Below are positions 46,415 to 59,219 of a stretch of 64,000 nucleotides of DNA, piece after piece (the first letter of the stretch is position 1; each line of letters opens with the position of its first letter). Under the pieces are notes generated by a model that did not search any database, was not told where the DNA came from, and was given only the letters and a program-made list of their open reading frames with translations. The DNA lies in contig OY756972.1 in the NCBI GenBank assembly GCA_963580455.1, positions 6,587,001-6,651,000 of the forward strand, in the 5' to 3' direction. Source of the stretch: Euonymus europaeus (lineage: Eukaryota; Streptophyta; Magnoliopsida; Celastrales; Celastraceae). The position numbers were made by a program, and so were the translations under genes.

Positions 46415-46460
46415 TGGGATCCCGCACTCAACTATCTGTGCGGGATCCCGATCCTAGCCC
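46415..46460. repeat. hairpin-forming GGGATCCCGCAC inverted repeat
   Basis: GTGTGGGATCCCGCAC, a short spacer, then GTGCGGGATCCCG. It follows a (TA)n tract at 46383-46396. It may be the end of a small element; no partner end was found. Confidence 0.55.
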
Positions 46461-46539
46461 TCCATTTTCTTTCGTCCATATTTCCTCTGTACAGTTCTTG
46501 TTGATAGGTATATGACTCTTATGCATTGGACTGTGCTTT

Positions 46540-46775
46540 AATCAATATGAAGTGGGAATCTTCCTTGGAAGGGTTAGATATTCAATTCCTCTCTCCGTAA
46601 GTTTTGGACCACTCTCTCTTAGTGGTGAAACTTGTGAATCTATCTAAAGAGAAGATTCCATTTAAGTTCTTCGATTTCCTGGCTCCTCATCTTGATTTCT
46701 TTCATTTAGTAGCTTCAGTGTGGGAGGAAACTGTTGTGGGGACTCTAATGTATGGTCTGATTGAGTATTTGTGAA
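46540..46775 (+). mobile_element. second, short LINE fragment
   Basis: Reads FLSP*VLDHSLLVVKLVN then IPFKFFDFLAPHLDFFHLVA and SVWEETVVGTLMYG, the segment joining endonuclease and RT in plant LINEs (SDHSP..V ... KPFKFFNFW). It is out of order relative to the LINE upstream, so it is a separate fragment. Confidence 0.7.
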
Positions 46776-47292
46776 GGTTTTTTGTTTTTTTGTTTGGTAA
46801 TTTGATTGAGTGGACCTGAATTTCATGTTGAGTATTGTGTCAATGGAATTGTAATGTCTCACAAATGTTCTACTGAACACCACCTATGATTGAAAAGAGA
46901 GAAAAAATTAATTTTATATAAAAAATTAACAGTTCATGGCCCTTCAATATGAGAAACCATTTGATTAGTATTCGAAAATATGGTGTTCGCGAGTGGGGTG
47001 GTAACCTAGCGCTGCCTTGCCAATTCCTCGACACTCAACAGTCAACCGCAAATTCACATCCAAAGAGTTCGTTGAATATAATCTAGCTTATACGCTGAGC
47101 TATAAGATCAGCTTCTCTCTGCACATCAACTTATACTCTGTCAAGCATCTCTACCAAACAAACGCTAAGTCTATGACTCTAACTCCTTCTACGCATAAAG
47201 CTCCACCACTTGCTCATCATCAACCTCAAATTCAACCTCATTGTTTTCCTCTTCTTCATCTTCCGAAACAAAATCATTTTCATAAAGTTCTC
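46776..47292. other. no gene seen
   Basis: AT-rich to about 46980, then C-rich text (47015-47290) on the plus strand; the short open frame there has no recognised domain. It probably lies near the end of the hAT remnant. Confidence 0.35.
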
Positions 47293-48680
47293 CTAGTTTA
47301 TAACTTCTTCGAGGTGGTGGAAATTCACTAGAAGTAAGACCGGTTGCTTCATCCACTCAGCCAAATTGTCGTCTTGTTCATCATTATCTCCGCCGTCTAA
47401 AATCCACCCTTGTGCATTACTAGCATTATTTGCTAATAACACATCTATGTTCTTCTCCGTCTCTCTTGTGTGGTTGTTTCTAATTTTGACATTAAATTGG
47501 ACATAAACTATATTGTTCAGTTGAGTGACATCTAATCGATTCCTTTTCTTTTTATATATATACAAAAAATAGAAATTGATACTTCTCTCAAGATTGTTCA
47601 ACGCTTCTTTGATTTCTTGTTGTGCTTTAATGAGTTCTACATATATGAAACCCATGGATGACTTTCGGTCCTCATCTGCTATTCGAAGCAATCTCACTAG
47701 AGGAGCAAAAATCTTTAGGCATATCGTCATGCCATTCCAAAAACTTAAGGTCCATCGACATTGTATAGGCCAATTCCCATGCCTTACTACTAAACATTGT
47801 CTTTAAGGCAACCTTTTTCTCCACCCAAATTTGCAAACTGAGAAACGAAGATGCAAACCTTGTAACTCCCGGCCGAACAATGTCCCTCTTGTTTGTAAAT
47901 GATCTCATCATTGCCAAAGTTTTGCGATGAGCATAAATGAATAATTTAAAGTTCTTCCATTGGTCAGTAACTTTCTTGAACTTTGGAAGCTTGCCAATAC
48001 CTTTGAACATCAAATTGATGGTGTTAGTAGCACATGAGCTCCAAAATATATGTGGGTGCTTGGCCTTTAATAACTTCATTGTAGCCATTTGTTCTCCACT
48101 CCTCCTCTTGCTTCTTCAATAATTCTCTTGTGCGCTTAACCTCATCTTTCAAAAGTGGCTCCTTCAATCAGTATTGACTTGGAGTCTGTAACCAAATCCA
48201 AATTGACCAACAACTTCAAGAAGTAATTTGAAGTTATCGTTCTCAATGGCATTGAATGGAATGCTTGCTTCATAGACCAACCTAGCCACATATTGGCTGA
48301 CCGCTTGAGTTCTCTTTAAAATCTGTTTCATTGATATTTTGTTGTTGGATATTTTTTGTTTGGTGCTTCCAAAGAAGAATAGGACTTATAGTAGATGTAT
48401 ATCGATCTATCTATCTCATTTTACGAGGAGGTTTTCTCGCCTCTATTTCTTGAATTTCTTCTAACTCATCTTGTCCACCTTCCTCGAGCACAATCACTTC
48501 CGCTAACATCAAAGTCTCTTCCCTTTGCTTACTTATCTTCTTATTCTTTGCATCAAGAATTGCTTGCCTACACTTAGCTTGATCATCCAATGTTGCCCAT
48601 GGACACTTTGAAACATTTTTGAATATGTGGCCCACTTGTTCTTTCACTCTATACGATCCCCCACACATAATCTTGTTTCA
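47293..48680 (-). pseudogene. hAT-superfamily transposase (BED finger type), deleted and broken
   Basis: N-terminal BED-type part: CGGSYRVKEQVGHIFKNVSK then CPWATLDDQAKCRQAI (48660-48560). Middle: QYVARLVYEASIPFNAIEND (48330-48240) and LLLEVVGQFGFGYR. Catalytic-side part: HPHIFWSSCATNTINLMFKG then IGKLPKFKKV (48065-47970), RPGVTRFASSFLSLQ (47880-47830), and the tail down to 47330. The DUF659 section normally found between YR and the HPHIFW block is missing, and there are stops near 48165-48120. Immobile. Confidence 0.88.
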
Positions 48681-48822
48681 CAAATTTTACCTTGTCCATG
48701 TTATTACCGTTGGCCAAAATCGTATACTCCCATCCGATATCATTATACTTCCATTCAAAAGTTGGTCAGTCAATGAAGCACGTTCTTGGTTAATACTCAC
48801 AAAGGCAATGAAGGATTATTGA

Positions 48823-50084
48823 ATATTGTTGGTGTTGGCCATTATCTAATCTATTAAACACATGAACAAATAAAAGAAAGTCAAGCACTTCAGTAAACAG
48901 ATTTTGATAACGCACACTTCAGTGGTGATCAATTTCCTATTTTCCTTTATCAACAATCAACAATAAAATAACCGAATAACTAATTCAATAACTCATTTGT
49001 ATATAGTTATATACTATATTATATAGTACCTTAACCTTCCATCATGAATCACACAAGGAGTCATGAACTCTTGAATCATGAATCATGATACACATTTTAC
49101 CAATAGGTTATAGGTCCAATACTGAAGTAGTAAAGTACTGAAGTCTAAATATCACCAGAATGAGCATCAACATTAAAGAATTCTATTTATTAAGCTAACA
49201 CAGTAAGGGCCTGCTTGGATAAATAAATAAAAAAAGAGGGTTAAGTGGACTAGTGTAAGGCAAAGTTAAGTGTGGTGAAGTATAGTAGGGTAATTAAATG
49301 AAACTCTACCTTAATTGCATAAAGTAAGAGTTAATTAAGGTATAAATTATTAACTTTGTTTGGATAGGAGGTAGAGTAGATAATTTAAAAATTCAAAATG
49401 ACTTAAATACCTTTATTTATATTTATATAAAAAAACTTTTATTTTATCTCTTGCCTACAAACAAAACACTCAAAACATACTCATTCGAATCTCATTGAAG
49501 CAAGTTTAGCTACCAAATCCAAGCTTGAACCCTTTGTCCCATGAATTCAAAAATAAACGAGTTATGAGTTAAAAGGGAAAAATATTTCACCAGCCTGTAA
49601 GATCACATAAAACACAAAAAAATGGAATTAAAACGCAGCGCCACAACACAACAGCACCAAATCACACTCTTTGTGTAGTAATATCATCCAAAATTAGGGT
49701 CTCCAAAACCCAACAAAGGCAAATAAAAGGTCTCAATACCTTAACATCCAAAGACTAAAAAAATAAAATGACTTGAAACAGGTCCAGCAACAGCAATTAA
49801 AAATCCACATTGTCCAAAGTGACATGCATTTGTGATACCAAGAAGTCTACTTATAAAAAGTTGACTTAACAAATTCATAATTAAAATGTATAAATAAATT
49901 ATATGTAACGAACCATATCAGTAAAAAATTCATTTGTCAAATCAATATTAACTTTTTCATTTTCTTCTCTAACATGATACATATTAAATTGAATACAACC
50001 TCCTAAATAAGCTTAGCAAACCTCTAAAGTGTTCAAACTTGACAGCACTAAAAACCTACTCATATAATAAAATTTATAGGATAT
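48823..50084. other. no gene seen; AT-rich intergenic
   Basis: No supported exon. GGCCTGCTTGGATAAATAA (49209) and ACTTTGTTTGGATAGG (49355) resemble MITE ends but are in direct orientation, so no element is called. Confidence 0.4.
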
Positions 50085-51287
50085 TGATGTGTGTATTTTA
50101 TACCACATTGACATGCATATTTTGATACACAAAGTGTATTATTTTGATTCAAGATTGAGTTGATACTTTGAGATTTTATATGTTTTATATGTATGAGGGT
50201 TGGTGCAAAGTTGTAGCTGAATTGGAGTATGAAAGAACAAAAACCAGATCAAAACACTCTTCTAGCACCCTTTGGGTGCTTCTGCACTTCAGAGGCACAA
50301 AAAGACAGTTTAGAGTGCTGAACTAGCGCTCCATCACTGTAAGGGCGCTCGGACTTTTCAGCTTTTTAGGAAACCTAGTTTTATGAGGTTTTTGGGACCC
50401 AAAATGTGTAAACCTAATTGGAGACTCCTATGAAACTTGTATTAGGTATAAATAGGCAAGAAAAATATGGGAAAAGGGTTACAAACACTTTGTAGAGGTT
50501 GGAATAGCTCTTGTTCGTGAAGCAGCTCTTCTTCCTCCTTCCCCTACTTTTGTGTATCAATTCATGATTTCTTCTTCCCTTGCTTTTATAATTATTTTCA
50601 TGGGTTATAACTAAACTCATATCTAGGGTTTGACCTATCCAAGCAAGAATATTATGAGTTGATTTTTATTACAAGTTTTCAATTCAATTCTCAATTCTTG
50701 TTCTTAATTGATATGCTTCAAAATATGATTTATGCATAATTGCTTGATCACCAATTGTGTTGTTTATTATATTCATCTAGTTGAATCACATAAACGATCC
50801 GTATTTATGTCTTTTGGTGGAATCAGAATTAAGAAGATTAATTGTCGAATGCTCTGATCCGGGTTTAGGGGATTAATTGATTGTTGTAGTTCTTTTATTT
50901 GTAATGGGTTATTTTTTGCTAAGTTAAAGACTGTCATCAAACAAGATTAATTTGATAATAATAATATGTGTTGTTTCCACGATCAATGGATCAACATAAT
51001 TGAGTGAGGAATCAATCCTAGAATTGGAATTGGTATTGGTATTAAATGCTTGACCCTTATAGCTCATAATAGGATTGCTTAGTAAGTTTGTGCCCTATGC
51101 TTTTTATCATTGTTAATTCTTGTTTGCTTACTTCTTTACGAATTAAGTGTGTTCTCTTTACTTTAAATATCATTTATTTTAATATTTAAGTACATCTTTC
51201 GACTGAACTCGTCTCTGTGGGATCAACCTCTTACTTACATCTTTTGTGCTACTATAGTATACTTGTGCACTTGCGAGTATTTTAACA
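50085..51287 (+). mobile_element. probable solo LTR
   Basis: Starts TGATGTGTGTATTTTA and ends near TATTTTAACA. The 3' part has the GTCTCTGTGGGATCAACCTC then GTGCACTTGCGAGTA layout seen in many plant Gypsy LTRs, and TAGGTATAAATAGGC near 50442 is a good TATA box. No internal coding region is present. A TSD was not confirmed. Confidence 0.5.
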
Positions 51288-53103
51288 TTGAATATTATGA
51301 TGAAAAAATTACAAATATGAACTAGGAAACTATCCTGAGTGAATTGACTTTTGAAGACCTCATCGTCATTTACCAGATTCGATTCAATTATCATCAGTCC
51401 AAAATTTTATATTTGAAAAAAATGAAGAAGATGGAAGGGCACAAAAATTTAGCGATCAAAACAACAAACTGCTCCATTTGGAATCAACTGGAGAAGTAGC
51501 TTGATTTATACATTTCTAATTTCAGAAATTAGAGTCTTAATGTACCAAATAGAATTCTCATATATAGGACTTGCAATGAAAATTATCAATTTATATGCCT
51601 CTCACTGTTAGCTAAAATCTTATTTATTAAAAGCTTCCTAATCAGTGCATTTCTCAACAAAATGTCTGCCTTTGCTATATCACAATATTGCAATTTGTTT
51701 ATATGTCTTATTTTTCCCAATAATAAACGTACATAAATAGAATCTTAGCCTCAAGTCATAGCAAAAATTAAAGCCATTGCCAATAAGAAACTAACCTAGA
51801 GATGACAATATTTTTAAGGAATGACATACCAATTTGTTCCTCCCCAGCTAATCTGAAAAGTAATGTTGTCTGATACAAAAGTAAACATCAAAATGGAACA
51901 GTCTAAAACAAAGCACCTATAATAACTGGGTATCAAGCATTACTCTTATGACTTGGGCATGCGTCCATGTTCCTTCTCTGGTCTCTCTCTTCTTCCTTTT
52001 TTAAATCCAAAGTGTACCCAAATTGACGAAAAGCATTAAGAACAAGTGACTTAGTTATAATACATCATACACGTGATTTTCGGCGATAAGGCGTGCCACG
52101 AAATAGTAATAGCAATACAAGTAATCATTACATAAATCAGCTTTACACGTGTATTTAATTATTTCACCAAAGAAATTTAGGGTATTTAATTTTGACTTTA
52201 ACGTTTAAAGCGAAAACACATGCAAAAACCTCATCATGGTGTCCTTTTTGTCCAATAAAGTGGGAGGCTAATTTCGTCAAATAATTCAGTTTCAAAAAGA
52301 TAACAATTAAATAGGGTTATTGCACGAAAAACCATGTTATTAATGATGCATTTCCACTTTTTGGGGTCCAAACCAGTAGTTAATCAACTAACTTCCTCTT
52401 GTTTGCTGACTTTATCATGAGTATCATTAATTAAAAGAGAAATGAAAAAGGTTTATTTGTGGTTCCTGCACTTGTATGCATGCTCAAGTTAAAATGCACT
52501 TTAGCATTCCTTCAGATTCCACCGGAACCACAGGTGAGGAAGATTAAGATAAAACAAGGCTAAGGTAATGATCAAGACAACAAATAGCCTCTGTCATTGA
52601 GATTTTTGTTGCATTTATTTTCTGGGCTGCATAATTAAAAAAAAGCTAGATATTGTGGCACTAGCAATATGTATTGACCTTTGAAACAAGATTTTATATT
52701 ATCGGACACATTGTTGGATACTTTTTTCCTCTATGCTTACTTCACTGGACTCCTGAATATGCAGTTACACTTCTCCTTTATCTTTTAGCAAAAAGCGTAG
52801 GCTTGAGCAGAACTGATGATCAACGTCAAGTAAATAATAGACATACCATTAGTTTGCATGTATAATCTGTCGAATGGAAGGCGTGCCATACCTCGTTGTA
52901 CAATCTTGGCTCCCCTGCTAATTTTGATATTTCCACGACACAATTGTTGGGAGAAACCTCAATTACCTAAGATTTTGCATATTGTTGGGAGAAACCTCAA
53001 TTCTGGTATAGTTCGTAGGATCACTCGTATAGGGTATATGTTCTCTTCATGTAAACTTGGTATTTTCTATATGCCTTTATTTTTCATTCGTTTCCTGATG
53101 CAG
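51288..53103. other. no confident gene; AT-rich intergenic
   Basis: No conserved protein block recognised. A direct duplication of ATTGTTGGGAGAAACCTCAATT occurs at about 52942 and 52980. Confidence 0.4.
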
Positions 53104-53207
53104 AACAGCTGTGGATACTGGATTCTGTCCCTGGAGAAGTGAACCTTGAAAACAATGACGGGGAAGAAGAGAAAGTTTTGCAGAGTTTGCAGGGTTTACC
53201 TAGAGTT
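53104..53207 (+). CDS. orphan exon candidate
   Basis: A good acceptor (TTTCCTGATGCAG) is followed by an open stretch EQLWILDSVPGEVNLENNDG then EEEKVLQSLQGLPRV, and a donor GTAAG. No partner exon or family was recognised. It may be a gene fragment. Confidence 0.3.
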
Positions 53208-53399
53208 GTAAGTTTTATCGTGGCATTGGCTTTGCCAATGCAAAGTTTCATTAGAAAGAGCTATCATTTATTATCCATTTACATATTTCTGAAACTATGA
53301 TACTCCTGTTATTGGCTTACTCCATTTATCATCAACCTCATGAGAATGTCACAAATCACATTGACACTTAATGTATTAAGATTCTATGTCTTGCACGTT

Positions 53400-54580
53400 A
53401 AGTTGTCGAGTGTCAGATATTCTATTCTCAACCAAACGTCCAACAGTTCTCAATCAATTATAATGCATCTCTCAACCTACATATATTGCTCACATGAATT
53501 CTCAACTAAGAAAAAACACTCAATTAATGCTCAACCAAGTCTAAATAGGCAGTTTACAACCATTCCCAACACAGACAGTTCTCAACCAATTCAAAATAGA
53601 CAGTTCTCAGTCAATCAAAACTGACATTTCTCAACCTAGTATAAACAAGCATTTTTCAACCAAGTCAAAATACTCAGTTCTCAACCAATAAAAACAGATA
53701 GTCCTCAATCACATCTAAACAGTCAGTTCTCAACCAATAAAAACATAAAGTACTTAACTAATCAAACACATGCATTTCTCAACCAAATGAGCATGTTGTT
53801 CTCAACCACTCAAAACATGCATTTCTCAACATAGTCAAAATAGTCATTTCTCAACCAAGTCAATACACTCAGTTCTCAACCAATCAAAACAGACATTTCT
53901 CAACCTAGTATAAACAGACATTTCTCAACCAAGTCAAAACACTCAGTTCTCAACCAATCAAAAATAGACAGTTCTCAACCAATCAAAACATAAAGTATTC
54001 AACCAATCAAAACATAAAGTATTCAACCAATCAAAACATGCATTTCAACCAAATGAAAATAGGCTGTTCTCAACCACTCAAAACATTCATTTCTCAACAT
54101 AGTCAAAATAGTCATTTCTCAACCAAGTCAATACACTTAGTTCTCAACCAATCAAAACAGACATTTCTCAACCTAGTATAAACAGACAGTTCTCAACCAA
54201 TCAAAACAGACAGTTTTCAACCATATCTAAATAGGCAGTTCTCAACCATATCTAAACAGTCAGTTCTCAACCAATAAAAATAAACAGTTCTCAACCAATC
54301 TAAATACTCAGTTTTCAATCACCTCTAAACAGTCAATTCTCAACCAATCAAAAACATGCATTTCTCAACCAAGGCAAAATTAGCAGTTTTCAATCAATCA
54401 AAACAGACAGTTCTCAATTAATCAAAAAATGCAGTTATCAACCAAGTAAAAACAAACAGTTCTCAATCAATGGAATAAAATTCAATTCTCATTTACTAAC
54501 AAACAGTTCAGTTCTCAACCTCACAATTACTCTGTTCTAAACTTGAATAATAACCAGTTCTCAACCAATGAAAAAACATG
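53400..54580 (+). repeat. minisatellite, TTCTCAACCAAxxCAAAACA family
   Basis: About 45-50 units of roughly 22-26 bp, variants of CAGTTCTCAACCAATCAAAA, CATTTCTCAACCTAGTATAA and CATTTCTCAACCAAGTCAAA. Higher-order copies: about 125 bp starting near 53801 recurs almost identically near 54069. Confidence 0.85.
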
Positions 54581-54593
54581 CATGTCACAGGAA

Positions 54594-55007
54594 TTAAAAA
54601 AAATTAAGGGAGACACAAAATGAGAGAGCACAGTAGATAGAGTACCTTAGAGAGACACAAAGTGAGAGCACGATAGAGAGAGTGTGAAAGAGCATTGTAG
54701 AGAGAGAGTGAAATAGCACAGTAGAGAGAGAGTGTGTGAGAGAGCACGGTAGAGAGAGATAATCACAAAGAGCACAACAACCTTCTTCCTCTTCCTTCCT
54801 CAAAATGTCATCTCCAAGCTTAGAGAGAGAGAGAGTTGCAGAAGACACAAAGAAATTTTGCCTAGGAGAAGTTTCAACGTGAGAAGTGAAGAAAGTGCTT
54901 CCAAAGTGAAGGTTTTGACCTGGTTTTGATATTTTTTTAACTTTTTTTGGTAAATGATTTTTGGGGAAATGGTGATTAAGGGCATGTAGGACATTATATA
55001 GATTCAA
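54594..55007 (-). repeat. GA-rich imperfect tandem repeat within an open frame
   Basis: 54620-54765 repeats AGAGCAC(A/G)GTAGAGAGAGAG at about 34 bp spacing. This keeps a minus-strand frame open (SLSTVLFHSLSTMLFHTLS), which is a composition effect; I do not call a gene. Confidence 0.5.
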
Positions 55008-55440
55008 AAGATTATTTGAGAAATTTTAAAAAAGATGGGATTAGAGTTATAATTTAATTGTTAAAAAAGATTATTTTTCAAAAAAATCCAATGATTTAGA
55101 TGACTAGGTGTGAACATTTTTCTTTAAAGATTGTGTTTGGCGATTTGAGCTGCGAAGGCGCGAGTCAAGCAAAGCTGAGTGAGAGAATTCTGTGATTTTT
55201 CTTTTTCGTCCTGAGGTGGTGATGAAAGTTGAGTGATCTCTGTAGAGGGGAGGTTCATGCCGGTTAGGGGTTGATTTGGCTCACGATGAAATTTTCTCCT
55301 CAGCTTGGCAGGACTTCAGCGATCCAAAATTCCCACTAAAACCACAATCGTATCGATTCAAATCTCTCTCACGAAATCCTAGGGTTAGGGGACTTCTGCT
55401 TCTGCTCAACCATTTCTCCATATGCAACAAACCTCTCAAG
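55008..55440 (+). promoter_or_regulatory. upstream region and 5'UTR of the TPRA40/CAND2-like gene
   Basis: Lies between the repeat region and the ATG at 55441. The frame stays open upstream of that ATG (an in-frame ATG lies at 55276), but homologous proteins begin just before the first helix, so 55441 is preferred. No clear core-promoter motif was assigned. Confidence 0.4.
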
Positions 55441-58284
55441 ATGCCTACCCTTCCAGGACTCGCTGAGGAATCGCCAATTGCAATCCGACTATCGCGAACC
55501 CTCAACTCTAATATATTAGATGCATCTGCTCCTCATGGAAAGTGGCTCTTCGAGTGCCATGGATTTTGGCACAATGTGTCTCTGATTGTACCCTCTCTAT
55601 TGTTTGTGGTCTTTTTGGCTTTCCAGGCCAAGAAGAGCTTCGCCAAGCTATCCAATGGGCGATCATATATAATGATTCCGTATTATGTGATCCTTTGGCT
55701 CGTTAGCTTGCTAAATCTTGCTTGGTGCTCCTTGCAGGTTTGTGATTTAATTCTTCTTGGATTTTGAATTGCTTGTGATTTACTGGTCGTGGGATTATAC
55801 TAATATGTTCTTTGACAATTTCCTTCTATAATTTTTTGTTTTGAATGGAATTTAATTTCTTCTTTGATGATTGATTGATTTGATGTCATAGTTTATAGAG
55901 AATTTATTGGGAAGCAGGAATGAAAGAATAAACACTTATTTTAGAATATGCAGTGTATCCTTCTAAAATATCCCCGGTGTTTGTCAATGGGTGGGAAATT
56001 TCTGTTTTTTGTATTGAAACCATTTAGCTTATTCATTATGAACAACTGCTCTAACAGAAAGATGCGCCTAGAAGGGTTGCATCTACAAATGATTGCTTGA
56101 CATTTTCCATAATTGTAATGACAGTTTTTTAGTGTGCTATGATTTCTGATGCTATTTATTGTGATTCTCTGTTTGTAATACAACGACAGTTTGTTTAATT
56201 TGATCTGAGTCCAATTACAATATTTTTTTAGCAATCATTTTTTGGGCCTATTTCAGTTCAAGAAATGCAATATGAAAATGCAAAAGTGAAATTTCCTCCT
56301 TAACCTTGCCCAGGCTAACATGCTACCATATTTTTAAATGGGGAAACAAAAGTTGCATGGACGTTGAATAGGAAAATGGATAGTGTTTTGTGTCATTGCT
56401 TCGTAGGCGCTGTATTATACTATTCAGCGCTGAAGACCTTCACCATTTATTTCTCTTTCATAAATTTTTTGCTTCTTCCAAAATGATTCCGCTCACTAGT
56501 TAAGTAGTTAGAAGGGTTTCCAAGGTACAACAATATATAATTCTTCTTGATGGATTGTTATGGGTCTCCTACCAAAAGCAAATTAAGTTATCTTTTTGCT
56601 GATGCAGGGATGGGAGTGCATTTCTGGGAATGAAGTAGCATGGAATATCTTATCTTTGCTTACAAAGTCTGGAATGTTGTTTTTGGAAGTAAGCTTGGTT
56701 GCTTTTCTTCTTCAAGGAAATTATGTGAGTGGTTTTGAAGCTTTGACACGGACATTCGTTATTTCGGGGCTTATTGTTGGTTGTGACATACTTCTGAAGG
56801 TATAATATTGTTTTTTCTTCGGTGAAAAAACATTATCACCTCTCTCTGGCCCAGCTGCGGTGGGCTTCAAGCACTTTTCACTTTTTTTTTTTTGATGTGT
56901 TTGGTTACAATTGAGATTTGAGAAGCACTAGTTGTGAAGAGATTTGTTGATAAAGGTTTTAGGTGCTTTGTGAGAAAATGATCAATAAAATAAGCAGTTA
57001 TCTATAATAGCTTGAAAGACTATTCTTATCTGTTACGTTATTTGAACAAAATGAAACTTTTTCTCTGGATAATGACGAAAATACTATCTCAAATGTAAAA
57101 TTATTTTGATCCTCCATTTACCAAAGGAATTGGATGTTTTTGATATAGATTTTAATATTTTATACATCAATCTCAGCCATGAAAAGAACACGTACATCAG
57201 AAAATGGCACGATGCATTTTTTTCTCTAGAGTCAGGAATATATTGTTGAATCGTACAAGTTTAGAGCATTCTAATAAAGGGTTCCTGTCTCACATTCTCG
57301 TATGTAGTTGGGAAGCATATATGACATATATCCACGCATTGAGCAATATCACCACGACATTAGAAGCGTGTATGATATATCTGCATGCATAAACTTTTGC
57401 ACCACAATAAGTAAAATTATTCCTACTTTTTAGTGTATTTGTATAATTTGTCTTGGCTGTTTCTCTCTCTTATGTCCTTCCAAGTCTTCCATGTTGACAC
57501 TGGGATATTTGATCCTGTTTCTATATGCATTTTTTCAGGCAATTTATGTGTTTGGATTTGGAGTCCCCTTGTTTGTTGATAGCATAGAAAATCCACACCA
57601 TAAGTGGGGCTTGTGGGTTGTACACAGGCTAGTGTTAACAGCAGTTTATGGTGTCATCTTGTTTCTTTACCACTCAAAGTGGAGAGAGAGGCTACCTGGT
57701 TAGTCTGTCCGCTATATATATATTGTCAACATTGTTTAACCAATTTTACAGCTTTTAATTATAAACCTTCCTTTTCTTTCCTTCAGCAAGACCCGCATTC
57801 TACAAATACATTACCATCATGTTCACCTTGAATGCCATGGCTCTGTTTGCTTGTGCTCTTACAGGGAGGCAAGCAAATTTTGGATTCTGGTAAGTTTGGA
57901 CCAAGTTCATTATTGCAGTAATGTATGTTAAGCTTTCAGATAATTACTAAGTATTAAAGCCATAATACTTTTCAGGTTGTACGGTGCCACAATTGTTTGC
58001 TACCATGCCTTCTACCTTCCTCTTATATAGTAACATTTCTGGCAGACTTTCTCCAGGTAATAATTATCATTAATCCAGATTGAGGCCTTTTTGATAGGAA
58101 AAAAAATGTTGATATTCTACCGATCTTCTGGATCATTAAAGTATTAAACCCAACATGGTCAAATAATACTGTTTCCGACTGGTGATTGAACTGGATATGA
58201 CTACAGGAGGAAGATTTGCAATTGGAGAATGCATATTATTCGGAGATGAAAGATGCTGGTTTCTTTGATGCTGACTGGGATTGA
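55441..58284 (+). pseudogene. CAND2: TPRA40/CAND2-like seven-transmembrane protein with a 1-bp deletion in exon 5
   Basis: Exons 55441-55737, 56608-56799, 57539-57698, 57787-57889, 57976-58056, 58207-58284, all with GT-AG borders. Landmarks: VFLAFQAKKSFAKLSNGRSY, LLNLAWCSLQ, GNEVAWNILSLLTKSGMLFL, YVFGFGVPLFVD, KWGLWVVHRLVLTAVYGVIL, TIVCYHAFYLPLI, LENAYYSEMKDAGFFDADWD. The family (transmembrane-40, adipocyte-associated) includes Arabidopsis CAND2 and CAND8, proposed GPCR-like membrane proteins. Exon 5 is 81 nt where 82 are needed to keep phase. At 58024-58032 the frame runs ATA TAG TAA, where the family expects Ile-Tyr-Val, so translation stops after LPLI and loses the last helix region and acidic tail (about 36 residues). 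It may be a real lesion or an assembly error; everything else is intact. Which paralogue it is remains open. Confidence 0.85.
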
Positions 58285-59219
58285 TGATTGCCTCTGGATG
58301 ACAGTATAATCTATAGTTACGCTGTATATAAAAGTGAAATGGCCAGAGAACTGAAAGTTCCCTTGACTGAAGACATTCTTCTTTCAGTTATTTTGATGTT
58401 TTCTAGCAATTGCAAAGCCGTCGATGTAGAATCTCTCTTCAGGAACTTGTTTTCCGTTTTGTGAACTAAAAGTTGTGGTCGAAAACTTTTTGGTTTGCTC
58501 AATGTATCATAAAAAGTTGCAACACTAAAAGGAGCATTTGGTGGAATGAAATTACTCCCTTTGTTATGGTGATTTTGAGAGAGAGAATCTTAAATTCATT
58601 CTGCCCTCTATTCTCCCTCATCGAGAAGAGTCATCCTCATCAAACTTAAAATGATGGGAATGATTATTTCCCTTGAGAAGTGTTAATATACAAAAAAAAA
58701 AAAAAAAAAACTGTATTAAAATTATCACTCGTAGTCATTCTTTATTTCTCATCTAACATAATGATGTTTATTTTATACTCGATAACCTCCTAGTCCACAG
58801 ACATCATCGTCTGCTCAATTTAGTACATACGACTCAACTTGCCAATTGAGCTACTTAAGATTTTAGGCTCGGATTGAAAATTACATACGATCCAGCTCGC
58901 CATTTATTCCTAATAATTAAAGAGGTGTGCATGTTACGCAATTTATCATAAAAATGAGGTGTTATCAAGAAATAATAACGCCAGAGGAAAAAGAATAAAC
59001 AACAATCGTATATACAGGAAAATCGAATAGCAACATTGTTCAAGACTCGCCAGGCCAACCATCATTCATGGCCAATAAATACACATTCTATGATACAATA
59101 CGACTCGCTATAATGTCAACCAAAAAAAAATCAAAAACAAAAACTCGAGCAAGTTCAAACATAAGCAGAGCATGATTCACATAACTTTATATACTTTGTA
59201 CATCTTGGTTGGCTCCTCA
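58285..59219. other. 3' flank between the CAND2-like and NHX genes
   Basis: The two genes converge on this interval. Contains a poly(A) run of about 20 at 58691-58711. No other gene seen. Confidence 0.5.

Noticed and set aside
49205..49370. Possible MITE bounded by TGCTTGGATA and TGTTTGGATA
   Set aside because: The two ends are in direct, not inverted, orientation and no TSD was seen.
54594..55007. 137-codon minus-strand frame
   Set aside because: Openness comes from a GA-rich tandem repeat; no conserved protein block.
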